A program made the translations under genes and the position numbers. Positions 39,401 through 49,165 of a stretch of DNA of 64,000 bases are shown here, one piece after another. The notes below the pieces were generated by a model. The model was not told the origin of the DNA and searched no databases. It saw only the letters and a list, made by a program, of their open reading frames with translations. The stretch's first letter is position 1. Each line of letters begins with the position of its first letter. Source of the stretch: Epinephelus fuscoguttatus (taxonomy: Eukaryota > Chordata > Actinopteri > Perciformes > Serranidae); NCBI RefSeq assembly GCF_011397635.1, contig NC_064756.1:34710996-34774995 (forward strand), given 5' to 3'.

Positions 39401-42400
39401 TCTTCACATCTGACATGACAAAAGCAGCCAGCATGTGAAGCAGAGAAAACTGATGCCTACCTGAGCGTGCTCATGATCGTCCAACTGTTGCTGCCAGTGT
39501 GGACTTGGAACTGGTTGGTGTCTGCGTACTGAAGTGGCACACCGTCTCTCAGCCAGAGCACATCAGGGGGGTCCTCTTCCTCACCCCCTGTGCCTTTCAG
39601 GGTGCAGTGCAATGTAACAGGTTTGCCCAGTGAAGAGATGATGGTAGTGGGACTACGTTCAAACTCCAAATCTTTGATTAAGAGAGAGAAGAAGCAGGAT
39701 TAGGGGGTTGTTTTTCTATCATTACAACAAACTGTGCATACAGTAACAGTATACATTTACAACATGGTAAAATTATCATATATCACATCTTCTGCCTTAT
39801 ATTAAGTGGTTTAAAGTAATATTTCACTGGTAAAATCACCATTTGTATATCAATAACTCACCCTCCTGACTTTGGATTTGTGAAGAAAAGTTTTTCTTGC
39901 ATGCTTCATTTTCACTAAAATGTTACAGGATAAAAACCACTTACGCCTACCAGTAGTGTGCCCTGAGTTTAAACACACAAGCATGGCCAAGGCATGCTAC
40001 TCTGTTTTGACCCTCATGGTCAGTACACACATGAGACTGTGTGTGCTGATGTTTTTAAATAGTAACGGATTAGTGAAAATGCATGTGTTTATCCTGAGCA
40101 TATGACTGGATAAATGAGACTTGAATTATACTGCAGGAGTTTGTAAATGGAGGTTTTGATTTTGCTGTTATCAAACACAGCCCCCATTTAGCTCAATTCA
40201 GGAATAATGTTCGCCTTTTCTGGATTGTTGTTGACTTTGAATTACTCAACTGATCCTCTCACCTCTAAAAACTTAATTTGGCTGTGTGCTCATTCTGATA
40301 AATTTTCCTTTATCCTGGACAGGTTTGACTTTGCCATCACTTAAATGATAACGACAGGTGAGCCAGGAGTTTATCCACCACCACACTGACTCCAGTTATC
40401 TCGTGTCCCTCACTAACAGAGGAGCCGACCTGAGGAGGACAGAGCTGATACTGGAACAAAGGCTCCTTGTTGGTGGACGGCTGCTCCTGCTGCTCTGACA
40501 GTGTCAGAGAACAGAGAGCTCAACACAAACACTTAACATATTCAGGGCTTCTCTCAGACAGCAGAGACAGGCCTGCAGGTTGTCTGCCACTATGTCTGTG
40601 AATCTGTTCAACATCCTAAAAATGACGCAGAGAGGATCATCCTAAATATGACAAGTATGAACTGGTCCTGCTTATCCTTACTTTAAAGACATTCAACAGA
40701 AATGGTTCCCGCTAATGTCGAGGGCAAGGCATGCATGCAGTGTCAGAGATAAGAGAATGGCCTTGCATTGAAACATAAATTTGGCGAAGACACATACATA
40801 TGATGGGCAAGGATCTCTCCTGCAGGAATTTTTCTTCTACAGCATCAAATAAAAATGCTAAGCATCCATAGAGTGAGCAGAGGCCTCTCCACTCCTTATC
40901 TTTATAAAATAGAGAAAAGATAAAATAATATGTGCGAACTTGGCATGTGTTCTTGAATTTCAGGACAAGAATAAATCACACTTGTTTCACTGAGTGATGC
41001 CTATGAAGATTTTCTCAAGCTTGTCAACCCGCCCTCCTAGTCTGTTTCATGGCCAACCTTCAACCTCTGACCCTTTACTGTGACCCCACAGGACTCCACT
41101 GCAACCCATCTCACGCTGATACACACATAAACACACATAATTCAGCCACTGACAACAGACATGAAATGTAAATAGCACACTTTGGCAGCACTTGTGTTAC
41201 TCATATGTGGAGCATGGCCTTGATTCTGTAGTTGTGCATGTAGAGTTTGTTCTGGGAGTGTGCAATAAATGAAGAGGCCCGCTGAGTCTCTGCCTCACTG
41301 CCTCTGTGCTCTTTGGCGTTAAAAGTCATTCCTCCCTTTATTTTTAAGCTTGGCTGAGCTCTTTCAAGAATCTGCGTGGCCCTGACTTTGTTTTTTTTCT
41401 CGGTGCCATATTGAACAAAAACAGCCCTATACGTTCTTTCTCTGTCTCTGTGTGCTGCATTCATTTAATAATAAGCTTGTAAACCTTTTATGAGAATGCA
41501 GAGGTGGACAGAGAGAGCAGGCCGTAGTTCACCGTGTGTAAGTGTGTGTGTGTGTGTGGCCTGTCTCCAGTGATTCATTTGTGCTTAACTACTCCATCTC
41601 CTCCCTTTTGTCCCCCAAATTCCCTCGAGGTCCCACACTTTTTTTCATGATCTCCCTCTTTCCAGCCCGTCTCTACTCCTACTCTCAGTCCATAGTAGAA
41701 AATGCTCAGATGTTAAATGTCAGTGAACATGCACATACCAAAAATACCCAACACAGTTCGAGCATTTATCCTCCTCTCACTCCCTCCTTTATCTTTCTGG
41801 CTTTTTAACGCTACGTATAATTCAGCCCCTCCATTCACTGCCGCGCCTTTGCCCTTTTCTCATTCAGCCTCCTTTTCATGCCATTCTTTGGATTCATCGC
41901 TACACATTTTGCCACCTCCCCTCCCAACTCTTTCCCCTCCACTCTTGCCCCCGTACCCCATCCATCATTTGAATGCTTGCGTCTGAGTCAGACTGGCTCT
42001 GACTCACAAACCAACTCCTCCTCATTCCCCTCACTCCTGGGCCACAGCCATCTCTACATCCAAATAGGAACTGAGACATCGGGAAAAACTCTCTTTGAAA
42101 CCATCAGTCTGAGCTTGTAAATCACAACAGAATGTAGTATTCTTTGTCCCTCCCGTTAATACATCTGCTGAGGGCAGAGGCACAACTCCCAGAGAGACAG
42201 AGGGACCATAATGGTCAAAACACATGAGCTGACAGGTGGAGGCCCCTGTAGGGACTACATGTTTTCACCAATGGGTTGTCGTAGCTGATGGATTCTAAAA
42301 TGTTAAAAGTGATCTTGATTATTAGAACAGATAAAGACTTGTGGATGATGGTTGGCAGAGTTTCCACACTTGTAAAATGACCTGACATGTAGACAGAAGG

Positions 42401-43932
42401 ATTTAAAGGGATAGCTCAGAGGCTTGTATGAGGTACTTATCCATATTCAGTGTATTACATACAGTAGATGTCTGTTGGCATGCCCCAGTTTGGAGAAGCA
42501 GAAATGAGTACCAACACAGAGGCTAAGCAATGCACTGCTGCGGATGGGGGCAGCAGCAAAATGCATTTTAGCCACATAAAAAAGTCAGTATCAGTTGAAG
42601 TGTGCGCTATATTAGAAAATTTTTTACTGCTGTACCTTAACGTAAGGCAGCGGTTTCTGACAGGGAAATGAAGATGTTATATTACTCTCTTCAAAGCCAG
42701 ACTTCACTGAGAAAAACAGTGATTCAACATCGTTAAACACAGGAGCTGCTAGTCTACCGCTGCCTCGATCAGTTAGTTTGTTTGTGTGACTTTGGCATTT
42801 TGAAGTGTAAGTTCAGAGTCACTTAAGTTACACAATAAACAAATTAACTGATTGAGGCAGCAGTAGACCAGCAGCTACCATGTTTGACAAGCCAAATCTA
42901 CTGTTTTTGTCATGGAGTCTGGTGGCTTTGACTAGAGCAGGGATGGGGAACTGAAGTTGTTACAGGCTGCCTGACAAAATGGTAAAGCAGTGAAAATATT
43001 CTTGATATAGCGTACACTTAAACTCCTTTAGATTTTTTGGGAGGGACTTTTTTAGGTGGCTAAAATACATTTCATTGCTGACCCCTCCACAGCAGTACAT
43101 TGCTTAGCTTCCATTTTGGTATTCCGTCTGCTTCTCCAAACTGGGGGCGTGCCGACAGACATAGGAACACTGACTATGGATTAGTACCCCATACAACCAC
43201 ACTTAAAAAAATCAGAACTAGTCTAGTTTCTATAAAGCAAAAATGCAGACTTCTCTCTCTGTTGCTCTGCTACATGCTTATGAAGTGTTATGATTCTCTC
43301 TCTTCCCAGCTGGATTTATTTTAAGCTCTTGCCCTCTCCATGCCTGGAATACATCTCTCAAAATTCCACAGTTTTCCGGAAATGCCACAAGTGGTGGGAA
43401 TCTTGGTCTGGATACCTGGTTTGTTCCCAGCAAGAGTAAAAAAACATGCAGAAGTATTCATGCTGCACCTGATCTCAAAAATGTGATCCCTGTGGACTCC
43501 AACTGTCAGACAAGGAAAACACTTTTTCCCTGCTGTCACTGAATCAACATCAGCAGGTAACAAGTCACTCTAAGCCTGAACTGAGCCAGTAAAACGAATC
43601 GTTTACTCATTTTCTTTGATCGCCTTGTTCTTAAAGGCCTTGTGAGTGTACTGAATTCCTTCATGTTGGCCAGATGTTGATCTTGCAGCTGTGGTTGCAC
43701 TCGCCACCCCAAAGCAAATTTATTTAATGAGTTAGGAGCAGAAGGCTGACTGGGCTAATTGCTCATTACGATGTTTATGCTCGCATCCAAGTTGACAAAT
43801 AACAGACAGATTGGATAAAAGGCTGCAGCTCGGTGCCAATTTTCGCTTACCTGTGAGTGATCCGGCGGATACTGGCCTCCAAGCAGAAAAAATGACGGTG
43901 AGGATCAAAAACAACCATTTAGACCCGCTCAT
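12472..43932 (-). CDS. axl: AXL receptor tyrosine kinase (TAM family), 20 coding exons
   Basis: Cell-surface receptor for GAS6/PROS1 bound to phosphatidylserine, acting in clearance of dead cells, innate-immune damping and survival signalling. Exons in transcript order: 43932-43851, 39671-39461, 39038-38938, 38834-38652, 34657-34577, 34460-34345, 31659-31464, 25879-25740, 25614-25470, 25176-25159, 22494-22365, 22080-21989, 19040-18945, 18564-18487, 17966-17874, 16717-16596, 15989-15880, 15460-15301, 14007-13871, 12931-12472. All introns are GT-AG and lengths sum to 2751 bp, 916 aa (human AXL is 894). Order: signal peptide, Ig1, Ig2, FN3-1, FN3-2, TM about aa 437-458, kinase about 520-800. Gly loop LGEGEFGSV, Lys553, HRD 656-658, DFG 676-678, and TAM signature KWIAIES are intact. 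AXL rather than TYRO3/MERTK is shown by HPNVMRL, the tail ILYVNMDE and RYVLCP. Confidence 0.95.
13871..18564 (-). CDS. axl: axl kinase-core exons 14-19
   Basis: Six exons (18564-18487, 17966-17874, 16717-16596, 15989-15880, 15460-15301, 14007-13871) encode the end of the glycine loop, the VAVKTMK lysine, the alpha-C segment [18 protein letters not shown], the hinge [16 protein letters not shown], the catalytic loop [11 protein letters not shown], the paired-tyrosine activation loop [15 protein letters not shown], and [20 protein letters not shown]. Every catalytic residue expected of an active tyrosine kinase is present. Confidence 0.94.
14850..14900. mobile_element. LINE 3-prime tail remnant with (TATC)n
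   Basis: TTTCCTTTGGGATCAATAAAG followed by TATTTATCTATCTATC is the usual 3-prime end of a fish non-LTR retrotransposon: AATAAAG plus a short tetranucleotide tail. The body is not recognisable. It lies in an axl intron. Confidence 0.5.
15000..15181. mobile_element. Fragment of a CAGTGTGTAGG-terminated MITE-like repeat
   Basis: Starts TACAGTGTGTAGGGTTTATAA and runs to CCCATTCTAGATAGGGCC. It shares the terminus and internal phrases (GGACAAACCAAAGACCCATT in inverted form) with the fuller copy at 31861-32354. Located in an axl intron. Confidence 0.55.
15229..15278. repeat. (CA)n microsatellite beside an axl splice donor
   Basis: About 25 CA dinucleotides on the plus strand. The axl pre-mRNA therefore carries a (UG)n tract starting about 22 nucleotides downstream of the exon 18 donor GTTAGT (15300-15295). 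UG repeats are known binding sites for TDP-43 and CELF proteins. Confidence 0.95.
17150..17737. mobile_element. Palindromic MITE-like element, family B copy 1
   Basis: Left end AAAGGAATACTTTATCCACAAA and right end TTTTGTGGGTGCAGTATTCC are inverted repeats, with more inverted similarity inside (AATCCAAGTCTCATTTATCC against ATAACTGAGACTTGGATTA). No transposase. In an axl intron. Confidence 0.75.
18945..22494 (-). CDS. axl: axl exons 11-13: transmembrane, juxtamembrane and start of kinase
   Basis: Exon 22494-22365 encodes the segment around [14 protein letters not shown] (membrane anchor) and the stop-transfer [10 protein letters not shown]. Exon 22080-21989 encodes [15 protein letters not shown] and [10 protein letters not shown]-like juxtamembrane sequence typical of AXL. 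Exon 19040-18945 starts the kinase ([14 protein letters not shown]). Phases join cleanly. Confidence 0.93.
19551..20386. mobile_element. Long palindromic element, family A copy 1
   Basis: About 836 bp with arms of roughly 400 bp in inverted orientation. The left arm has CTGTATGAGGTACTTATACA and GGAGAAACAG; the right arm has the inverse (GTATCCCATACA, CTGCTTCTCC). The right end is CTATCCC followed by TTAA. Same structure at 42402-43220 and 45170-45973. No transposase. In an axl intron. Confidence 0.8.
22993..23237. repeat. GC-rich inverted repeat, arms about 70 bp
   Basis: The left arm 22993-23063 (CTGGAGGC...GGTGAGAGGAGAGCCAGGGC...AGCATGTT) is nearly the reverse complement of the right arm 23166-23237 (AACATGCT...GCCCTGGCTCTCCTCTCACC...CCTCCAG), with a ~100-base loop. 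GC content is well above the surrounding intron. It could form a long hairpin in axl pre-mRNA. No ORF convinces. Confidence 0.8.
23940..24370 (+). mobile_element. L2-type LINE 3-prime fragment
   Basis: A conceptual translation around 23980-24110 gives [10 protein letters not shown] followed by a frame-disrupted FESF/LKTHL-like stretch, matching the C-terminal tail of fish L2/CR1-clade reverse-transcriptase proteins (F-x-V-A-P-x-L-W-N then F-K-x-x-L-K-T). The stretch ends in (TG)n at 24269-24319 and GTGCTGTATAAAGATGC. Truncated and dead; opposite to axl transcription. Confidence 0.65.
24269..24319. repeat. (TG)n microsatellite
   Basis: About 25 TG dinucleotides inside the 3-prime region of the LINE fragment. 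The following 0.8 kb to the axl micro-exon is unremarkable intron with a pyrimidine-rich run near 24900-24970. Confidence 0.95.
25159..25176 (-). CDS. axl: axl 18-nt micro-exon (extracellular juxtamembrane)
   Basis: Six codons' worth of sequence (E-M-E-E-F-R with split glycine/glutamate codons, phase 1 at both ends) between FN3-2 and the TM exon. Flanked by an acceptor (TTCCCACAG) and a GTGAGT donor. It sits where human AXL exon 10 (27 nt, alternatively spliced) lies. Including or skipping it keeps the frame, so it is a candidate cassette exon. Confidence 0.8.
25470..34460 (-). CDS. axl: axl exons 6-9: two fibronectin type III domains
   Basis: FN3-1 is encoded by 34460-34345 ([34 protein letters not shown]) and 31659-31464 (ending [13 protein letters not shown]). 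FN3-2 is encoded by 25879-25740 ([35 protein letters not shown]) and 25614-25470 ([15 protein letters not shown]). For exon 6 an acceptor at TTTAG (34461-34462) rather than the closer CAG keeps the frame and gives the family motif TITVLP. Confidence 0.93.
30367..30907. mobile_element. Palindromic MITE-like element, family B copy 2
   Basis: TTAAAGGAATACTTCACTTG at the left and GGGTGAAGTTTCCCTTAA at the right are inverted; the interior mirrors as well (GGAGAATCCAGAAAAAG against TTTTTTGGATTCTC). About 540 bp, no coding capacity, in an axl intron. Confidence 0.8.
31861..32354. mobile_element. MITE-like repeat with CAGTGTGTAG termini
   Basis: The left end AAAGGAGCAGTGTGTAGAAT and the right end ATCCTACACACTGGGCCTT are inverted. 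The internal phrase GTGGCATCTAGTGGTGACG is one I associate with a widespread teleost repeat. In an axl intron; related fragments at 15000-15181 and near 55840-55950. Confidence 0.75.
33419..33483. repeat. Compound (GT)n(GA)n microsatellite
   Basis: About 24 GT units (33419-33467) followed by about 8 GA units. In an axl intron. Confidence 0.95.
34110..34192. repeat. (AAAAG)n pentanucleotide repeat
   Basis: About sixteen copies of AAAAG with a single GAGAAG interruption. In the axl pre-mRNA it is a (CUUUU)n polypyrimidine tract about 150 nt downstream of the exon 6 donor (exon end 34345). Confidence 0.95.
34577..39671 (-). CDS. axl: axl exons 2-5: two immunoglobulin-like domains
   Basis: Ig1: 39671-39461 (LEFERSP, cysteine in [18 protein letters not shown]) and 39038-38938 ([12 protein letters not shown]). 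Ig2: 38834-38652 ([26 protein letters not shown]) and 34657-34577 ([17 protein letters not shown]). The cysteine pairs and the D-x-G-x-Y-x-C motif are present. GAS6 binds mainly through the Ig domains of AXL. Confidence 0.93.
36620..36765 (-). mobile_element. tRNA-derived SINE
   Basis: On the minus strand it reads GGGAGCTGAGTGGTTACTG (A box), then GTCCTGGGTTCGATTCTGG (B box), then CTGTGGGACCTTTGTTGCAT. The B box and downstream phrase match the SINE head at 5131-5215, suggesting one family in both orientations. In an axl intron. Confidence 0.65.
37285..37405 (+). pseudogene. Tc1/mariner-like transposase fragment
   Basis: The translation contains [12 protein letters not shown] and [13 protein letters not shown], matching the block of Tc1 transposases around the second catalytic aspartate (D-x-K-H-T) and the downstream SPDLNP-I-E motif. 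The final catalytic Glu region is lost and neither end nor terminal repeats are visible. A short dead fragment in an axl intron. Confidence 0.55.
39811..40245. mobile_element. Palindromic MITE-like element, family B copy 3 (truncated)
   Basis: TTAAAGTAATATTTCACTGG then AAATCACCATTTGTATATC at the left match family B; the right side retains CAGCCCCCATTTAGCTCAAT and TTCGCCTTTTCTGGATT, but the terminal repeat is missing. Located in axl intron 1. Confidence 0.65.
42402..43220. mobile_element. Long palindromic element, family A copy 2
   Basis: Left end TTAAAGGGATAGCTCAG; right arm has AGCAGTACATTGCTTAGC and TCTGCTTCTCCAAACTGG, the inverse of the left-arm TTTGGAGAAGCAG and GCTAAGCAATGCACTGCTG. The extreme right end is degraded. 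In axl intron 1. Confidence 0.8.
43851..43932 (-). CDS. axl: axl exon 1: start codon and signal peptide
   Basis: [18 protein letters not shown] followed by RPVSAGSLT is a typical signal peptide (hydrophobic core then small residues). It ends at a GTAAGC donor in phase 1 and joins exon 2 to give [11 protein letters not shown]. The chosen ATG (43932) has A at -3. In-frame ATGs further upstream (reaching 44016) would bury the signal peptide, so I chose the one next to the hydrophobic core. Confidence 0.85.
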
Positions 43933-44133
43933 GGTTTTTGTTGGGAGGAGATCACCTCTGAAAATGTGCTTCATGAGAAGAGAAGTCATCTTGGAAACAT
44001 CACCGGACTCCATCACCGCATCTCAGCAGCGCAAAGATCCAAAGTTGTGCGCTGGAAAAAGTTTTGTTGTGACTCCGGCAGATGCTGAAAATGTGATTAT
44101 CCACAGATGAGAGCAAAGCGAAAAGAATCCCGT

Positions 44134-44145
44134 AGTTTCAGTTCC
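44134..44145. promoter_or_regulatory. ISRE-like site upstream of axl
   Basis: AGTTTCAGTTCC matches the interferon-stimulated response element AGTTTCNNTTTC at all but one fixed position, about 200 bases upstream of the axl start codon. Whether it lies in promoter or 5-prime UTR is unknown. Confidence 0.35.
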
Positions 44146-44490
44146 CGTTTTAAGGAGACAGAGGGTAAAAAAAAAATCTCTGCGGTGCTCTTGCTTTTCT
44201 CCTGACGCTGTTTTGATTGATCCCAATACTGTCCACTAGACTTTGAGTTACCCAAAAAGCGCACAGCAAAATGCGCTCCGAACTTTTCGGCCGCTGATTA
44301 ACTCGTCCAACGCCGAGTCTATTTCTGGCAACCGAGGGAGTATTTTTAAACCAGTGTTTCCTGCAGTCTGTCGTCCAAAGCCTCTCCTGCCCACCGGTTC
44401 CCTCAGACTCCCTCAGACATTCCCCTGGCTCTCTCTTTTCCCTCTCCCCCTTCAAACAGGATTCAAATTCCTCGACTCAACTTCTTTCCA

Positions 44491-44519
44491 CCCTCCTCCT
44501 CCTCCTCCTCCTCCTCCTG
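44491..44519. repeat. (CTC)n polypyrimidine tract upstream of axl
   Basis: About nine CTC/CCT triplets. On the axl sense strand it is a (GGA)n polypurine mirror tract about 560 bases upstream of the start codon. Confidence 0.9.
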
Positions 44520-45169
44520 AGTCTCCCTCCTTTTCTCAGAGGATGTGAGAAACCCTGCGGCATGCTGATTGTCTCAACACAATCCCCCATTCGCTTTTTA
44601 ATTACACACGGATCCCCAGAAGTTGTAAATAGCCGCAGTAAATCAGCCGTTTCCCGCTGGAAACAAAGTCTATGTGTCAGTCTGTGGCAAAGACAGACCT
44701 GCGCACTGCCCATGTGTGGATCAACAACATAATAGATAACATTTAGTCCGGGCAGAGTATAAATGGGTCTGTTTACTTATGAATAAATGAGACACAGAGA
44801 GTTAAAAACCTGTCATCGAGAGAAGTAACTTGATTTGCCTTTCTGCCCCTCTTGTTATAACAAATTAATTATCACATCAGATACACTGATTTCAATAATT
44901 CCCTGTCCTATCTTTTTTTTTTTTTATAAAAAGAGGATAGCGTATCTATTAATTGTGCCCTGGGTTATTCTGCTTCTATATAATTGCTTTACATAACCAT
45001 AAGGGCCATAAACAGACTGCCATGATAACAATTTAGTTCCTTGGCCTGTATTGTTCTGGTTTAATAACTTCCAACCTCTTGGTGTGTTCCACTATTGGCC
45101 CATTAACTAAACATGACAAGTCACTTCACAACTGTTTAAAATGGTGCAACCTTTATTTAAACTGGAATA

Positions 45170-45973
45170 TTAAAGGGATGGTTCGGACTTACATAGTTCG
45201 GTATTAGATCAGATTAGAGTAGACGTCTGTTGGCACACACCCAGTTTGGAGAAGCAGGCAAGAGTCAGATATGGAAGCAATGTACTGCTATGGGCAGGGG
45301 CAGCAACAAAATTAATTTTAACCACCTGAAAAAAGTCTTACCAAAATATGATTTCATATTTAGAATATTTTTACTCCTTTACAGTACCGCCAGACAGCAA
45401 AGTAATGGAAAACTGAAGCCGTCTTCACAGCCAGACTCCATTAAGAAAAGCAGTGCTTTAACATTGCTGGACACAGGAGCTGCTGGTGTACTGCTGCCCC
45501 AATCAGTTACTCTGTTTGTGTTATTGTGTGACTTTAGCATTTAAAGACGTTAGTTTGGATTCACAAGAGTCACACAATAACACAAACTCACTAACTGATA
45601 GAGGCAGCAGTAGCCAAGCAGCTTCTGTGTTCTGAGAGCCAAAATTACTGTTTTTGTCAATGGAGTCTGGTGGCTTTGAAGGAAGCATGGATGGGGAACT
45701 GAAGACATTAATGGCTTTCTTGTCAGAATGGGCTTTCTGACAAAAAGGTGAAGCAGTGGAAATACTCCAAACATACCGTACACTTAAACTGTTTTTTGGG
45801 ACAGAACATTTTTTAGGTGGCAAAAATATGTTTTGTTGCTGACCCAGTCCAAAGCAGAACACTGTTGAGCAGTACTCCTGCCACTTCTCCAAACGTAGAG
45901 GGCCAACAGACATCTTCTGTATGTAATATACCCCATGCAACCCCACTTCAAAAAATGTGAACTATCCCTTTAA
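45170..45973. mobile_element. Long palindromic element, family A copy 3
   Basis: The best-preserved copy: the left end TTAAAGGGATGGTTCGGAC and the right end GTGAACTATCCCTTTAA are inverted and both abut TTAA. Arms of about 400 bp meet near 45548. Upstream of axl. TTAA at both ends suggests a piggyBac-type or Harbinger-type target site, not decidable by eye. Confidence 0.82.
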
Positions 45974-47080
45974 TGTTTTTTTTTTTACAATGACCGCCAG
46001 ACAAGAGGATAAAGGTCTGTTGATGGAGGCTTGGGACAGTTAAGCAGTAGTAATAATAATCAGACTTTTCTGTATTGCTATCCCACATAACCAGCATTAT
46101 GTCATCAGAATGTCTGGGAATTTGTTTGAACATACCTCTTCAGCCAAAACAGACCGAAGCATCATCAGCTGTAGTCTAAATAAATGCTGCTGTCCTTGAT
46201 CCCCATCAGAAGGAGGGAAATGCAGCGTTGCGGTGTTGTTGCAGACTGTAATGTCTGAGGTGATTGTATATGTTTGGACAGAGATGGTGCTGGCACTTGC
46301 TGCCTGAGAGAAGGCGCTGCAGGGTTCACATACCATTCATGAATAATTGATTTGCTGTGTCAATTCCTGTTTTTTTTCCCTTTCCCATGAAAATGATGGG
46401 AGGTGCTGGGACTCAGGTTGAAGACCTGGATCCCACTGGCCCTTTAAGAGTGGCTCTGTGGACAGTGTTGTGTTCCCAGGGTCTTTAATGGAGACAGAGA
46501 GGGACTGAGAAAGACCCCATTGTATATGCTCTCTTTTCAATAGAGCTTGAGCAATGGTGCTCTCACTGCTCCCAGATAGAAGCACAGAGAGAGAGGCAGG
46601 GAGGGAGGGAAGAGGGTCACCGAGGGGGTCCTGTACAAGAAAGAGGGGTGTTCTACTCAAAAACACAAAGTTTTGAGGCTGGAAGGAGTGGATGTTTGGG
46701 TTTTGGGGGGGATGGGCATCAGCTCTGCAGAACTCAGTATTTAAGTTTAGGCCACACCAAAATCCAGCAAACCTGATTCACCACCAACACCAAGACTTAA
46801 TCATGGACTTTTAGATGAAGCTAAAGTGGATTAACAACGTTGAAAGCACATGCTTACAGTTATAAAAACCAGCAAAACAAGTCATATGGACACCAGTTAT
46901 TATGTCCTCTTACAAAGGCAGACTGCAGTGCCAATATCCTTGTTAGTCTCCACTGCCTGCTGAACAAAACAACCTGTTGGTTTTGAAGGAGAGCCCCTAT
47001 TGGCTGCAAGACATGGGAAACACCTTCCTGCTGCTCTCCCAGCTCCAGGGTGACAGGGGATGCTAACAATGAGCTTACCT

Positions 47081-47113
<33 letters not shown>

Positions 47114-49090
47114 GCAGCCAGACACACTGCTACCCCCAACCTGTTGATACATCAAAAGCACTATAAATGTCACGTGATTGCCTGAAGTTTACAGGGACTC
47201 TTCTGCCCCCTGCTGCTGTCATATGCAAAGCCCTCATACTGCAAGTGAGACCAAATACTGCTTGACAGAAATGAGAGCAGTAACTCACAGATATATAGTA
47301 AATAAATACAAGGTGTGATGTTCAGTTATGTTATATTAGAAATAACTTGTGTAATTACTTCCAAAAATGTTTGTAGGCTGTGCTTTTGGCAAATAGTTAC
47401 ACACATTAAAGGGTTAATTTGGTACTTTTCAACCTGGACCCTATTTTCCCATGTTTTTGTGTTTAAGAGACTAATGGGAACAACAGTTTTTGAATTATTC
47501 AAGTACTGAGTGAGACTGCTGTGGTAAAACAGGCTGCAGTGTAACCACTTGGGGTATTTGTGTTCTGTCAATTTACATCCACAATTAGTACTTGTTTTTG
47601 CCATGGACAGGTTTAAATCATTATTTTAAGTGTCTGACAACATTACGGAAAGGATTCCTAAAGAGACAGACCTTTTTGTTAGAGAGTAAGATCCTTGATG
47701 TTTAACCAGAAACAGCCTCAAAAATAGTATCGTCAAACCCACCAGACTCCATTTAAATAAACAATAATTTTATCATTGTAAAACACACTTCAGTCAAAGT
47801 TGACAGAAACAAAATAAAATTTAAAAAAAGCCATTATTCCAACTATTCCAACAATCACCAATTACAGTTCGGTTGAAATAAACCCTCAATTCACCCAGTT
47901 AGATGTGGAAATAACTATGGGAAATAAGATAACTCTATACATGCTAAAATTACTTGTTATTTAAATGAAGTCTGGTGGGTTTGGCAATAGTGATTTCAGG
48001 GGTTTTACTGGTTCAACAAAAAGAATTTTACTCTTTAACAAAAATGTCTATCTCTGTGGGGATCCTATCCATAATGCTGTCAGACACTTATAATCTGAGC
48101 CTGTCAGTGGCAACAGCAAACTTTTTTTTTTTTTTTTTTTTTTTGATGGTGCACAAATGTCTTGAGTGGTTAATTTGCAACCTGCAGCAGTGAACACACC
48201 ACCAGCAACACACAGCAGAGCAGATGCCTGATGAGCTCAGCCTTTCTGAAGTCTGACACTTTTAGATTTTGAGCATCTGCTTTTCTTTATGCATGTATAG
48301 AGTTCATTAAAATCCACTTGATAGCACAGATGTGTCAGATGGAAAAATAACAGTCACTGTGAGGATGAGAACCTGCTTTCCCATCAACACTTGGCTTTTC
48401 ATAATGAGCTCTGTTTATGATCAACTTTAAACACAGCAGGTTATCACTGGGAATAAACTGACTCACTCACAACTGAAATAGGCTTCAAACAAATATTTGG
48501 CACATTGCGTGTGTCATGCTGTACATCTCAGATCATTTCTCCTTGATAACCTCTTCGTGAGAGATTTTATGCCTGTTTGGTCTTCTACAGACTCTGTGTA
48601 TGTTTTATGTTGTTTGTGAAGCCCTTCTTTCAATTGTTGTTAGCACGAAGCTATTATTCTTCAGCCCCCTACCTGTTTTTATTAAGTTGTCAGGTGTTTG
48701 TTTTTAGTTTGAATGCATACAGTGAAACTCCTCTTGACTCAGAATTTATCTGGATAAACATGCAGGGCTGGACATCAGCTAACAGTTAAAACTACACCCA
48801 CAGTCCCAGCTGAACATGAAAGTTTCATGTGTCCTGATTCTAGTGTAATGTAAGAATTTTTTAAAATTTAATTAAATCAATTGGGTCGGAATCATAGACA
48901 ATGAGATAAGCACACATGAGGTTAGGGGGGTTTCCCCTGTTTAATGAGTTTTGTCCCTTGAAACCACAAGTTTTCATTCAGATGTATATACACTGTGCAT
49001 GAAGAGATACGACTGATGGGGAAAAACGTAGCTTGAATTACTCCTTCTTGTACAGGGTTAATTATTAAATAAAAGTGTAGTTGCGTTCAA

Positions 49091-49121
<31 letters not shown>

Positions 49122-49165
49122 TACATATACATATATATATATACAGATTTTAATTCCGCTTCTTC
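45974..49165. other. Intergenic DNA without a recognised gene
   Basis: Holds a (CTT)n tract at 47081-47110 and a T run at 48121-48144. Minus-strand ORFs at 46097-46666 and 46860-47139 show no domain I recognise and no splice-supported partner. I see nothing else. Confidence 0.6.
49090..49144. repeat. (AT)n microsatellite
   Basis: A run of AT dinucleotides with ACAT interruptions, just before the palindromic element at 49166. Confidence 0.9.

Noticed and set aside
43811-44110. 99-aa plus-strand ORF opposite axl exon 1
   Set aside because: Antisense shadow of the signal-peptide exon; not protein-like.
45230-45946. ORFs of 104 and 141 aa on opposite strands that look like a gene pair
   Set aside because: They are the two arms of palindromic family A read in opposite directions; similar ORFs appear in the other copies.
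46097-46666. Two minus-strand ORFs that could be exons of a further gene
   Set aside because: No recognisable family, no consistent acceptor/donor pairing with neighbours; left as unannotated intergenic DNA.
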